Assembly: GCA_048463395.1 (NCBI GenBank)
Contig: DBFWPL010000010.1
Coordinates: forward strand, 1 to 64,000
Direction: 5' to 3'
Origin: JAGAJR01 sp048463395
GTDB lineage: Bacteria; Pseudomonadota; Alphaproteobacteria; RF32; CAG-239
Length of the DNA: 64,000 nucleotides
Both the position numbers and the translations under genes were made by a program. Within the stretch, counting starts at the first letter, position 1; each line of letters opens with the position of its first letter. The notes beneath the pieces are model-generated. The model was not told where the DNA came from. It saw only the letters and a list, made by a program, of their open reading frames with translations, and made no database searches. Shown here one piece after another: positions 48,252 to 54,943 of the stretch.

Positions 48252-48359
48252 ATTTTTTGTTTTTAGAACAATTAATACACTGCTGGTTTTGAGTGTAGCG
48301 TACAACAGAAGTACATAAACGAAAAACCAACAAGTAATAACGGCATAAAAACAAAAAAT
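48252..48359 (-). repeat. Long imperfect hairpin between rplJ and rplL
   Basis: A perfect 14 bp outer stem (48252-48265 with 48346-48359), an inner TG-TGGTTTT / AAAACCA-CA segment and an apical GTAC-N7-GTAC. The apex (AGCGTAC, ACAG, AGTACAT) resembles the two hairpin repeats after ftsZ. It begins 2 bp after the rplJ stop. It may set the higher rplL level needed for four copies of L12 per L10, or be a mobile palindromic repeat. Confidence 0.65.
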
Positions 48360-48361
48360 AA

Positions 48362-48844
48362 TTAAGCGGCTTCTTTCTCGCTGTAAGCCTTTGTAACTCT
48401 TGCCAACTGAGCGGCAGGAGCCTGTAAAAGACCGATAATTTTGGCTCTGAGTTCGTCCATAGACGGAATGGTCGCCAATTTATTGATTTCAGCTGTAGAA
48501 AGAACACCTGTTCCCATAGCACCGCCGACAACAATCAATTTCTCATTGTTTTTGGAAAATTCAACACAAGCTTTACAAGCTGAGATTGGGTCGTTAGCAA
48601 AAGCGATTGCTGTCGGACCTTTGAACAAATCAGCCAAAGCTTCAAACTTTGTGCCTTTGAGAGCAAGACGAGTAATCCGGTTTTTAGTAACTCTGAAACC
48701 TGCACCGGCTTTTCTGATATTGTCTCTTAATTCTGAAACTTCTTTAACTGTAAGACCTTTATAGTGTGATACAACTACGATTTCAGAACCATTAAACAAT
48801 TCAGCCAATTCGCTGAGCAGTTGTGCTTTTTCTTCACGGTTCAC
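48362..48844 (-). CDS. rplJ: 50S ribosomal protein L10
   Basis: A 160-residue L10 with VVSHYKGLTVKEVSELRDNI, FRVTKNRITRLAL, FKGPTAIAF and the C-terminal L12-binding helix. It is the base of the ribosomal stalk and, with L12, the autogenous repressor of its operon. An L10-type RNA leader lies just upstream. Confidence 0.96.
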   Translation of the reverse strand: MNREEKAQLLSELAELFNGSEIVVVSHYKGLTVKEVSELRDNIRKAGAGFRVTKNRITRLALKGTKFEALADLFKGPTAIAFANDPISACKACVEFSKNNEKLIVVGGAMGTGVLSTAEINKLATIPSMDELRAKIIGLLQAPAAQLARVTKAYSEKEAA

Positions 48845-48961
48845 TTATTTGTCTCCAAATTAAACATCCTTTGATACAAGACAAAAGATGCCATTTTTAC
48901 ACTTTCCACCGTCCTAAACCGATTTAAGGAGCTCTCCTTAAACAAGCCGTCCGGCGGGACC

Positions 48962-49090
48962 TAATCTGTCCAGGAGAAAAAAGATATTAAAATATTTCTC
49001 TACTCCCGTCTGCGTAGGATATTTAAGATTTGAACTCTGCTCAAAACAACTTTCAAACATTGTTCCGACCACCTACGGTCTTGGACAGTT
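48962..49090 (-). ncRNA. L10 leader (rplJ autoregulatory RNA)
   Basis: In the 359 nt rplA-rplJ gap the minus-strand RNA pairs CTGTCC (49083-49088) with GGACAG (48966-48971) and CGTAGG with CCTACG (49072-49077 with 49013-49018). The sequences GACCGTAGGTGGTC and CCTACGCAGACGGGAG between them are typical of ribosomal protein L10 leaders, as I recall the family. L10(L12)4 binding here represses rplJ translation in other bacteria. A further near-palindrome, TTTAAGGAG/CTCCTTAAA (48923-48942), lies nearer the start codon. Confidence 0.75.
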
Positions 49091-49126
49091 TTCAAGAGCG
49101 GAACAAAACCCAAACTCTTGAAGAGC

Positions 49127-49151
49127 GGGTGATGATCAAAGTTCATCACCC
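49127..49151 (-). terminator. Hairpin after rplA
   Basis: GGGTGATGA/TCATCACCC, a perfect 9 bp stem about 55 bp after rplA. No T-run follows on the minus strand, so it is an attenuator or RNA-stability element rather than a simple terminator. Confidence 0.5.
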
Positions 49152-49203
49152 AAAACTTTTTCGCTTTAACCTGATATAAAAATCAGACCCGCCATGCAAA
49201 TTT

Positions 49204-49890
49204 TTACAAAGCAGCAGCGTCAACTTTTACGCCGACACCCATGGTGCTGCTCAAAGTAATCTTTTTAATATAAGTACCTTTAGCACCTTGAGGTTTTGCT
49301 TTAATAATCGCATCCAAGAAGGTTTTGGCATTCTCATAAATCTGTTCTTCAGAGAAAGAAGCCTTTGCGATACCGGCATGAACAATACCTGTTTTTTCAA
49401 CACGATATTGAACTTCACCGGCCTTAGCCTTCTTAACGGCATTAGCAACATCAGCGGTAACCGTACCCAATTTAGGGTTTGGCATCAAGCCTTTAGGACC
49501 CAGAACGCGGGCAACCTTACCGGCCAACCCCATCATATCCGGAGTAGCGATACATCTGTCGAAATCAATTTTACCGGAAAGGATAGAGTCGATTAAGTTT
49601 TCGGCACCGACAACATCAGCACCGGCAGCCTTAGCCTCGTCAGCTTTTTCCCCCTGAGCCAAAACGGCAACGCGGATGGTTTTACCCGTACCGTGAGGCA
49701 GAGAGCAAACACCGCGAACCATCTGGTCGGCGTGTTTCGGATCTACGCCCAGATTGATTGCAACATCAATTGTTTCGTCAAATTTTGCAGTCGCATTTGT
49801 TTTAACGATCTTAACAGCTTCATTCAAAGCATAAGCCTGATTTTTATCAACTGTTTTATAAGCGTTTACGATTCTTTTTCCCTGCATCAT
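49204..49890 (-). CDS. rplA: 50S ribosomal protein L1
   Basis: 228 residues from the ATG at 49890, with GTGGAG upstream; an ATG directly after it is an alternative. Conserved segments are FDETIDVAINLGVDPKHADQ, RGVCSLPHGTGK, MGLAGKVARVLGPKGLMPNP and the C-terminal TLSSTMGVGVKVD. It binds 23S rRNA at the E-site stalk and its own mRNA. It begins 1 bp after rplK. Confidence 0.96.
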   Translation of the reverse strand: MMQGKRIVNAYKTVDKNQAYALNEAVKIVKTNATAKFDETIDVAINLGVDPKHADQMVRGVCSLPHGTGKTIRVAVLAQGEKADEAKAAGADVVGAENLIDSILSGKIDFDRCIATPDMMGLAGKVARVLGPKGLMPNPKLGTVTADVANAVKKAKAGEVQYRVEKTGIVHAGIAKASFSEEQIYENAKTFLDAIIKAKPQGAKGTYIKKITLSSTMGVGVKVDAAAL

Positions 49891-49891
49891 A

Positions 49892-50329
49892 CTACTCCAC
49901 AACCTTAATACCCATAGAAACAGCCTGACCTTTAACCATGTTCATTGCAGACTCAACTGTAGAACAGTTCAAATCCGGCAACTTGGCTTCGGCGATTTCT
50001 TTAACCTGAGCAATTGTAATCTGACCGGCAACAACTTTGCCCGGTTCTTTTGAAGCAGATTTAACATTGGCAGCTTTCTTAATATAATAAGAAACCGGCG
50101 GAAGTTTTGTTTCAAAAGTAAAAGATTTGTCTTCATAGGCCGTAATAACAACCGGAACAGGAATACCCGGTTCCATCTTCTGAGTAGCAGCATTAAATGC
50201 TTTGCAGAATTCCATAATATTCAAGCCTTTTTGACCCAAAGCAGGACCAACCGGCGGAGAAGGGTTAGCTTTTCCGGCAGGGATTTGAAGCTTGATTAAT
50301 CCTAAAATTTTCTTTTTAGACTTAGCCAT
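49892..50329 (-). CDS. rplK: 50S ribosomal protein L11
   Basis: 145 residues from the ATG at 50329 (MAKSKKKILGLIKLQIPAGK). GAGGT at 50336-50340 is well placed for this start and too close for the ATG two codons upstream. PSPPVGPALGQKGLNIMEF and the C-terminal RNA-binding domain with DLNCSTVESAMNMVKGQAVS are present. L11 forms the GTPase-associated centre. Confidence 0.97.
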   Translation of the reverse strand: MAKSKKKILGLIKLQIPAGKANPSPPVGPALGQKGLNIMEFCKAFNAATQKMEPGIPVPVVITAYEDKSFTFETKLPPVSYYIKKAANVKSASKEPGKVVAGQITIAQVKEIAEAKLPDLNCSTVESAMNMVKGQAVSMGIKVVE

Positions 50330-50420
50330 TTTCATACCTCTGTTAGGTTTTGTGGTAACAAGACGATGGCTCGCCTCCCACAAAATTAATTAAAATTTAC
50401 GATTCGCACTCTTCAAAGGC

Positions 50421-50441
50421 AGATTCCTCCCTTTCAGAGTC
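50421..50441 (-). promoter_or_regulatory. Leader box shared with rpsL
   Basis: In the RNA sense GACTC-TG-AAAGGGAGGAATCT, starting near the predicted rplK transcription start. Outer AAAGGC/GCCTTT can pair, placing the box in a hairpin loop. It is identical to the rpsL leader box except for its spacer. GGGAGG is about 100 nt from the rplK start codon, so it is not the rplK ribosome binding site. Confidence 0.65.
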
Positions 50442-50446
50442 GCCTT

Positions 50447-50474
50447 TGTATATCACAACCGATTCAATTTGCAA
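50447..50474 (-). promoter_or_regulatory. rplK-rplA promoter
   Basis: On the minus strand TTGCAA (50469-50474) and TATACA (50447-50452) are 16 bp apart. A GAATC (GANTC) lies inside the spacer at 50461-50465, as in the rpsL promoter. Confidence 0.65.
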
Positions 50475-50542
50475 GTATTTTTTCAAAAAAATTTCGATTC
50501 AAGTCGTTGATTCGATTCAGAAAAATCACATAAAAATTAAAC

Positions 50543-50563
50543 AGCCCTCCGAAGAGGGCTTTT
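50543..50563 (-). terminator. mscL terminator
   Basis: On the minus strand AGCCCTC-TTCG-GAGGGCT, a 7 bp stem capped by a stable UUCG loop, directly after the mscL stop. The following sequence is T-rich but not a clean run. Confidence 0.75.
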
Positions 50564-50564
50564 C

Positions 50565-51068
50565 TTATTTTTTAGATTTTTTAGACACTTCCAAATCCGA
50601 GGTACAATGCGGACACTTAACTGCCTCAATGGCAATCTCAGAACAGCAGTAAGGACATTTTTTTGTCGTCGGAGCTTTTTTTGCCTCGGCGGCAGCTTCC
50701 TGTTTCAACATTTTAGCCTGAAGTTCGTTAATAGCTTTAATCAAAATGAAAACGGCAAAAGCCACGATTGTAAAACTGATAATGGCATTAACAAACAAAC
50801 CGATGTTCATTGTAATGGCACCGGCATTCTGAGCGGCGTCCAAAGACACATACGGACCGGCTTTCTCGGCACCGTCTTTCAAAACAACAAACAAATTTGA
50901 GAAATCAACTTTTCCCAACAGCAAACCGATAGGCGGCATAATAACGTCTTTAACCAAAGAGTCGACAATTTTACCGAAAGCAGCACCTATGATAATACCG
51001 ACAGCCATATCAATGACATTGCCTCTCATTGCAAATTTTTTAAATTCATTAATAAAGTTCTTAAACAT
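50565..51068 (-). CDS. mscL: Large-conductance mechanosensitive channel with C-terminal zinc ribbon
   Basis: A 167-residue MscL. FAMRGNVIDMAVGIIIGAAFGKIV (N-terminal helix and TM1, shown here only by position 12-36) and DVIMPPIGLLLG are diagnostic, with TM2 at about 90-112. A tail not found in standard MscL carries four cysteines, C138-x2-C141 and C152-x2-C155, a zinc-ribbon pattern. The channel releases solutes on hypo-osmotic shock. It lies between nusG and rplK, flanked by terminators on both sides, so it looks inserted as its own unit. Confidence 0.93.
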   Translation of the reverse strand: MFKNFINEFKKFAMRGNVIDMAVGIIIGAAFGKIVDSLVKDVIMPPIGLLLGKVDFSNLFVVLKDGAEKAGPYVSLDAAQNAGAITMNIGLFVNAIISFTIVAFAVFILIKAINELQAKMLKQEAAAEAKKAPTTKKCPYCCSEIAIEAVKCPHCTSDLEVSKKSKK

Positions 51069-51087
51069 TTTCTCCTCCTTGATACGA

Positions 51088-51114
51088 AAAAAGTTCTCCT
51101 GATGAGAACTTTTT
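51088..51114. terminator. nusG terminator
   Basis: AAAAAGTTCTC-CTGAT-GAGAACTTTTT, a symmetric 11 bp stem with A and T runs, between nusG and mscL. It separates secE-nusG from mscL. Confidence 0.88.
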
Positions 51115-51135
51115 CTTATTAAAAAACACTAACTG

Positions 51136-51666
51136 TTAAATTTTTTCTACTTGTGAAAATTCCAACTCAACCGGTGTGGAACGTCCGAAAATAGAAACAG
51201 AAACTTTCAAACGGGCTTTTTCGGCATCAACGTCTTCAACCAAGCCCACAAAAGAAGCAAACGGACCGTCGACAACACGAATTTGTTCACCAACTTCATA
51301 GTCAACAACAGTCTGAGGTCTCTCAACACCATCCTGCATCTGTGTAATGATACGTTGAGCCTCAGCTTCCGTAATTGGCTGCGGTTTATTGCGGCTGCCC
51401 AAAAATCCCGTAACTTTCGGAGTATTCTTTACAACATGCCAGCAATCATCCGTCATTTCCATCTTAATTAAAACATAACCAGGGAAAAACTTACGTTCAC
51501 TGTTTACTTTCGCACCTTTCTTAACTTCAACAATATCTTCTGTCGGAACAATCACTTCCAGAATTTTGTCTTCCATTTTTTTCAAAACAGCTTGTTCACG
51601 AATAGATTCGGCAACCTTTTTCTCCGAACCGGAATAAACATGAAGAACATACCAACGTGCTGACAT
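51136..51666 (-). CDS. nusG: Transcription termination/antitermination factor NusG
   Basis: 176 residues from the ATG at 51666 (MSARWYVLHVYSGSEKKVAE). The NGN domain contains FFPGYVLIKMEM and GFLGSRNKPQPI. The C-terminal KOW domain shows EQIRVVDGPFASFVGLVEDV. It links RNA polymerase to the ribosome or Rho. It starts 4 bp after secE. Confidence 0.97.
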   Translation of the reverse strand: MSARWYVLHVYSGSEKKVAESIREQAVLKKMEDKILEVIVPTEDIVEVKKGAKVNSERKFFPGYVLIKMEMTDDCWHVVKNTPKVTGFLGSRNKPQPITEAEAQRIITQMQDGVERPQTVVDYEVGEQIRVVDGPFASFVGLVEDVDAEKARLKVSVSIFGRSTPVELEFSQVEKI

Positions 51667-51670
51667 ACAA

Positions 51671-51868
51671 CTAAACTCCAAGACCAAATATTAACTGCAC
51701 CATCCAACCGAGAATCTGATCAACAAAGAAAAAGAAAGCTGCGGCAATTGATACCAAAATGATAACCATTGTCGACGTTTGCAAAACTTCTTTTCTGGTT
51801 GGCCAAGTAACTTTCTTGACTTCCTGCTTTACTTGTCTAAAAAACTGTATTGGACTAACTTTTGCCAT
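51671..51868 (-). CDS. secE: Preprotein translocase subunit SecE
   Basis: A 65-residue one-helix SecE of the short type. The amphipathic N-terminal part FFRQVKQEVKKVTWPTRKEV and one membrane helix (about 33-55) are visible. It stabilises SecY. It is the first gene of secE-nusG. Confidence 0.96.
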   Translation of the reverse strand: MAKVSPIQFFRQVKQEVKKVTWPTRKEVLQTSTMVIILVSIAAAFFFFVDQILGWMVQLIFGLGV

Positions 51869-51993
51869 GGATCCTATCCATTATAAATAAAATTAAAACA
51901 ATTCACTTCGAAGATGAAATGAAAAATGACGGGACACAACTATACAACGCACAAAGCGATATAAGCACAAAATGCCCCTTGCTTAATGCCGCC

Positions 51994-52022
51994 AACATAT
52001 TAAATTCTTTTTGATATGTCAA
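51994..52022 (-). promoter_or_regulatory. secE-nusG promoter
   Basis: On the minus strand a consensus -35 TTGACA (52017-52022) and -10 TATGTT (51994-51999) with 17 bp spacing. The transcript would have a leader of about 120 nt. No GANTC and no rpsL/rplK-type leader box are present here. A tRNA-Trp gene, often found near secE, was looked for and not seen. Confidence 0.75.
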
Positions 52023-52069
52023 TAAATAATTCTCGGTGCCCTCAAATAATCTTAGCCATTTTCAGATTA

Positions 52070-52115
52070 CCGATATCTCCTCCGGTTACCCCCAAAGCTT
52101 CTCTGGTTATATCGG
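52070..52115. repeat. Inverted repeat upstream of the secE promoter
   Basis: CCGATAT (52070-52076) and ATATCGG (52109-52115) form 7 bp arms around a 32 nt GC-richer centre. It lies in the 410 bp gap between secE and the cupin gene and may be a regulator site or RNA element; there is no gene in it. Confidence 0.35.
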
Positions 52116-52158
52116 ATATTTACCCTCTTCCACAAATGACATGATACTCAAATCTCAA

Positions 52159-52181
52159 AAGGGTGTAAAAATTACACCCTT
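52159..52181 (-). terminator. Terminator, cupin gene side
   Basis: AAGGGTGTAA/TTACACCCTT, a perfect 10 bp stem with a 3 nt loop. On the minus strand TTTTGAGATTTG follows. It is about 100 bp after the cupin stop. Confidence 0.65.
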
Positions 52182-52218
52182 CCATACAACTTTATTCTGA
52201 ATAATAAAAAACATCAAA

Positions 52219-52236
52219 CAATCCACGGACTATTAT
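52219..52236 (+). repeat. Direct repeat, left copy
   Basis: CAATCCACGGACTATTAT. It differs from the right copy at 53422-53439 by one base. The two copies bracket the cupin/HxlR pair. Confidence 0.6.
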
Positions 52237-52278
52237 GGTAAAAGAAAAGCTATCTTCCTCTTAACACTTTCTCAAAAA

Positions 52279-52707
52279 TTATTTTTTGAAATTATATATT
52301 CCGCTATTTGCAACAACCATACCCATATCTGTTCCCGTGAAATGAACAACATCTGGTCTATTTGTCGTTCCAAAATCTAAATAAACAAGTTTTTCTGTTT
52401 GAGATGGGTTAGAAATAACGTGAGAACCACTTTCATTCGCAGGAAAACAAATCGCATCGCCTTGTTTCAAACGAATATCTCCATTTATGGTTTTAACCAA
52501 GGCTTCGCCACTAATAATGTAAAAAACTTCCTCGTTTTCTTCGTGGTAATGATAGCCATACGCATATTTTTGCGGTTCAACTTCAACAAAATTTGCCGAA
52601 CATTTAGTAATATCATCAATAATCGGTTTAACAGTAAATTGATTATCTGCTTCACCTTGAACTTGTCCTTTAGCAGTTTGATAATTTTTAACAATAATCT
52701 CTTGCAT
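52279..52707 (-). CDS. Cupin domain protein
   Basis: 142 residues from the ATG at 52707 (MQEIIVKNYQTAKGQVQG), with GGGAGAG upstream. The cupin motifs are YHYHEENEEVFYIISGEA (H-x-H, E) and GDAICFPANESGSHV (second metal histidine). It is probably a small metal-dependent sensor or isomerase, but the substrate is unknown. It is divergent from the HxlR regulator, its likely controller. Confidence 0.85.
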   Translation of the reverse strand: MQEIIVKNYQTAKGQVQGEADNQFTVKPIIDDITKCSANFVEVEPQKYAYGYHYHEENEEVFYIISGEALVKTINGDIRLKQGDAICFPANESGSHVISNPSQTEKLVYLDFGTTNRPDVVHFTGTDMGMVVANSGIYNFKK

Positions 52708-52728
52708 TTGTTCTCTCCCTAAAAAGTG

Positions 52729-52778
52729 TTGCAACTAAAAACAATAGAGTTATAATGCAACTAATATTAAAATGTAAA
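52729..52778 (-). promoter_or_regulatory. Cupin promoter with putative HxlR operator
   Basis: On the minus strand TTTACA (52773-52778) and TATAAC (52749-52754) are 18 bp apart. TGCAACTA occurs twice (52730-52737 and 52756-52763), 26 bp apart, one copy in the promoter spacer and one downstream of the -10. Such paired sites suit a dimeric winged-helix repressor encoded divergently. Confidence 0.5.
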
Positions 52779-52831
52779 GTAGGCACCATTTTATTACATA
52801 GTATTCAAAAAGTAACTTTTGGGAATTTGTT

Positions 52832-53158
52832 ATGATTTCAAACAAAAAAAATTTAGATTGCCCTGTTGCCACAACTATAAATTTGATAGGAAATAAATGG
52901 AAATTACTCATTATTCGTGATTTGCTTCAAGGAACAAAACGCTTCGGCGAATTACGAAAAAGTCTAACAGGCATCAGCCAACGAGTTTTGACTGAAAATT
53001 TAAGAGAAATGGAAACTGATGGTTTGCTAAACAGGCAAGTTTTTGCCGAGGTTCCGCCTCGCGTTGAATATTCGTTAAATAAAACCGGTTTATCGTTGCA
53101 GCCGATTATCATGGATATGGCCGATTGGGGAACTAAATATAAAAACAATCAATTGTAA
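52832..53158 (+). CDS. HxlR-family winged-helix regulator
   Basis: A 108-residue HxlR/MarR-like repressor: LDCPVATTINLIGNKWKLLI, RFGELRKSLTGISQRVLTENL and PPRVEYSLNKTG. The N-terminal cysteine in CPVATT is the position used as thiol sensor by redox-sensing relatives such as YodB, so quinone or aldehyde sensing is possible. It is divergent from the cupin gene. Confidence 0.92.
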   Translation: MISNKKNLDCPVATTINLIGNKWKLLIIRDLLQGTKRFGELRKSLTGISQRVLTENLREMETDGLLNRQVFAEVPPRVEYSLNKTGLSLQPIIMDMADWGTKYKNNQL

Positions 53159-53218
53159 AAAATAATTTTAACATAATGCCGTCTGCGTCTGTATGTTAAA
53201 TGACTATTTTGAAAAATA

Positions 53219-53410
53219 ATATATCCCCCAACCCTATAGAATTCCGATCGTATCAAATGCTTGTAAAATTTAGTTGTTCGCACAAATAGAAAGCTTTAGC
53301 TTTTGTAGCAGTGCAAAATAGCATTGGCTGCAATATCTTACACGGACTCAACTAAACTATTGATTTATAAAGGAAAAGACGCTTTTCAGCGTCTTTATCT
53401 TAACTGGCAG
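53219..53410 (+). repeat. Diverged repeat A
   Basis: Shares a scattered but co-linear match with repeat B (54944-55128): the start ATATCCC, then ATGCTTGTAAAA, CACGGACTCA, TTATTGATTT-type sequence, a GACGCT/AGCGTC hairpin and a closing TTAAYTGGCAG. It fills most of the 319 bp gap after hxlR. It may be an old recombination boundary or the 3' remnant of a lost gene. Confidence 0.6.
53374..53396 (+). terminator. Terminator inside repeat A
   Basis: AAAAGACGCT-TTTC-AGCGTCTTT. It would terminate hxlR and is conserved in repeat B. Confidence 0.7.
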
Positions 53411-53421
53411 GACACATAGTG

Positions 53422-53439
53422 CAATCCACGGACTTTTAT
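53422..53439 (+). repeat. Direct repeat, right copy
   Basis: CAATCCACGGACTTTTAT, 17 of 18 identical to the copy at 52219-52236. Confidence 0.6.
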
Positions 53440-53477
53440 AAAATCTACTTTTCATTTTATATCATAAAAACTAGATT

Positions 53478-54187
53478 TCAATTTAATAATAACCTATAAG
53501 GTTGAACATTCTCATCATCTTCATTAATATTAATTTCTTGAACTTCTTGAGTATTTGTTTTGATATTATTGGCTAAAACATATAGCATATATGGCATAAC
53601 AACTTTAAGTTCGCCAGAACTTCCCACACTTGTAACTATAGTATTCCATAACTGGTCACCGATATCCTTTTTATTTTTTATAACTTTTCTAGCCTCTAAA
53701 TATAAATACCTTATATATAAAACTTTAGTCTGATTAACAGGCGTCCACCCTGTAATTCCGTATTGAGGTGTATATTCTGTATGTGAAGAAATAGTTCCTG
53801 TATAGTTACCAAACCCCGTATTTTGCATATAAATATCTCCTGATGATGTTGATGATGAAATACCTGTAACTCCATAAGAAGGAATAACAGTCGTGTAATT
53901 TACAAGTTGAGGTTCAGATATTCCATAATCAAAAAATATCACACAATTTGCTTTACTAAATTTATCTACAATTTTAACTCCAGAATTTTCTAAAACATCA
54001 ATTAAAGACGAAATATAACGTTTATTAATTATTGTTTTTTCATCTTTATCAGTAGCCGATATAAGGGCACAATTATTATAATTAACTAATTCACTTTCTG
54101 GAAGAGATATTGCTGTACTTTTACACTAAAACTTGTTGATGCACAACCAGCCAATAAAATTGGCAAAAATAAATAAAAATTTTTCAT
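53478..54187 (-). pseudogene. Frameshifted lipoprotein gene
   Basis: From the ATG at 54187 the minus strand codes for a lipoprotein signal (MKNFYLFLPILLAGCASTSF) but stops after 33 codons. The next frame continues without a stop from TAISLPESELVNYNN to the end at 53478. A single missing base in the A-run at 54119-54122 would join them. The joined product would be about 235 residues, with a Thr/Ser/Tyr-rich middle and a helical LYLEARKVIKN region. I do not recognise the family for certain. It could be a decaying gene or a sequencing slip. Confidence 0.65.
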
Positions 54188-54234
54188 TACACATATACCC
54201 ATCTTACCATTATATTTTAAGAGTTTTTACTTAC

Positions 54235-54668
54235 CTATTTACCTTTTTTACCCTTAGTTTTTTTATACTTATTTCCATCTACAACACTTGGTTTAGCCAA
54301 ACAATACATGAACCATACATTTGTACCAATAACAATAAATGAAGACACCAATATCACTAAAGCATTACGAGGATTATTATAAAAAGTAAGACCGAATACA
54401 ATCTGTACTGCAAACAGTCCTAATAATGCTTCTCCACTTTCATTAATATCGTGCAATCTCCTAACTATTGCAGATAAAGTAGGAAGCAAAACAAGAATGA
54501 GATAAACAGTTATAATTTTAGATTCACCATCATAAATAACTCCTAAGATTATCTGAATAAGCATATTAACAAGCCAAAATGACCAAAACTCGGCTCTAGA
54601 ACTACAACCAACAAAATCAGTATATTTTTTATACAATTTACATAATGAACCAAAATATTATCGCTCAT
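54235..54668 (-). pseudogene. Frameshifted DUF805 membrane protein gene
   Basis: A strong AAGGAG (54675-54680) precedes the ATG at 54668, giving MSDNILVHYVNC. The DUF805 body then continues in another frame: YKKYTDFVGCSSRAEFWSFW, membrane helices, LLPTLSAIVRRLHDINESGE and a lysine-rich end. One base is missing at 54633-54636. DUF805 proteins are small membrane proteins of unknown role. The neighbouring lipoprotein gene is broken in the same way. Confidence 0.72.
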
Positions 54669-54730
54669 TATTATCTCCTTCCATTTCGTAAATAAAACTA
54701 AATCGCCTTGATGAGAGGCGACTGGAAGTT

Positions 54731-54855
54731 GGTAACTATGCATAGATAGTGCGACATATTGACTGGAATAGCGTATTTTGCCGCCTTCCAGTCATTTGAC
54801 TTTCTGGCGTGCAAAAGTTTCATCTTTACACTATAGACGCTATGCAAGAGGTTAC
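54731..54855 (-). repeat. Large imperfect palindrome upstream of the DUF805 gene
   Basis: GGTAACTATGCATAGATAGTG at its left end is mirrored at its right end by CACTATAGACG-CTATGCAAGAGGTTACC parts (54831-54855). In the centre GACTGGAA (54761-54768) pairs with TTCCAGTC (54786-54793); a second GACTGGAA at 54720-54727 can compete for the same partner. A GGCGA/TCGCC hairpin follows before the DUF805 start. It looks like a structured leader with alternative folds or a palindromic insertion. A reading frame through it was not accepted as a gene. Confidence 0.5.
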
Positions 54856-54943
54856 CACACCTCAGACAAGTTATCATCTTGCCTGCATAAACTTTATAAA
54901 TAAAAGGAATCAAAGTAAAGATAAATATTCACAAAAATGAAAA

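Larger units (their letters stand above)
50401..50518. promoter_or_regulatory. Cluster of seven GANTC sites at the rplK promoter
   Basis: GANTC starts at 50401, 50422, 50437, 50461, 50496, 50509 and 50514: seven in 118 bp, where fewer than one is expected. Two lie in the leader box and one in the promoter spacer. Confidence 0.75.

Noticed and set aside
51869..52278. tRNA-Trp or other tRNA next to secE
   Set aside because: Such a gene is common at this place in other bacteria, but no cloverleaf or CCA-type 3' end is present.
54698..54913. 71-codon minus-strand frame with CLRCG and KSNDWK segments
   Set aside because: It runs through the large palindrome; the folded structure explains the sequence better than a protein, and no ribosome binding site is present. 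It looks vaguely like frames seen in satellite-phage regulatory regions, but this cannot be shown here.
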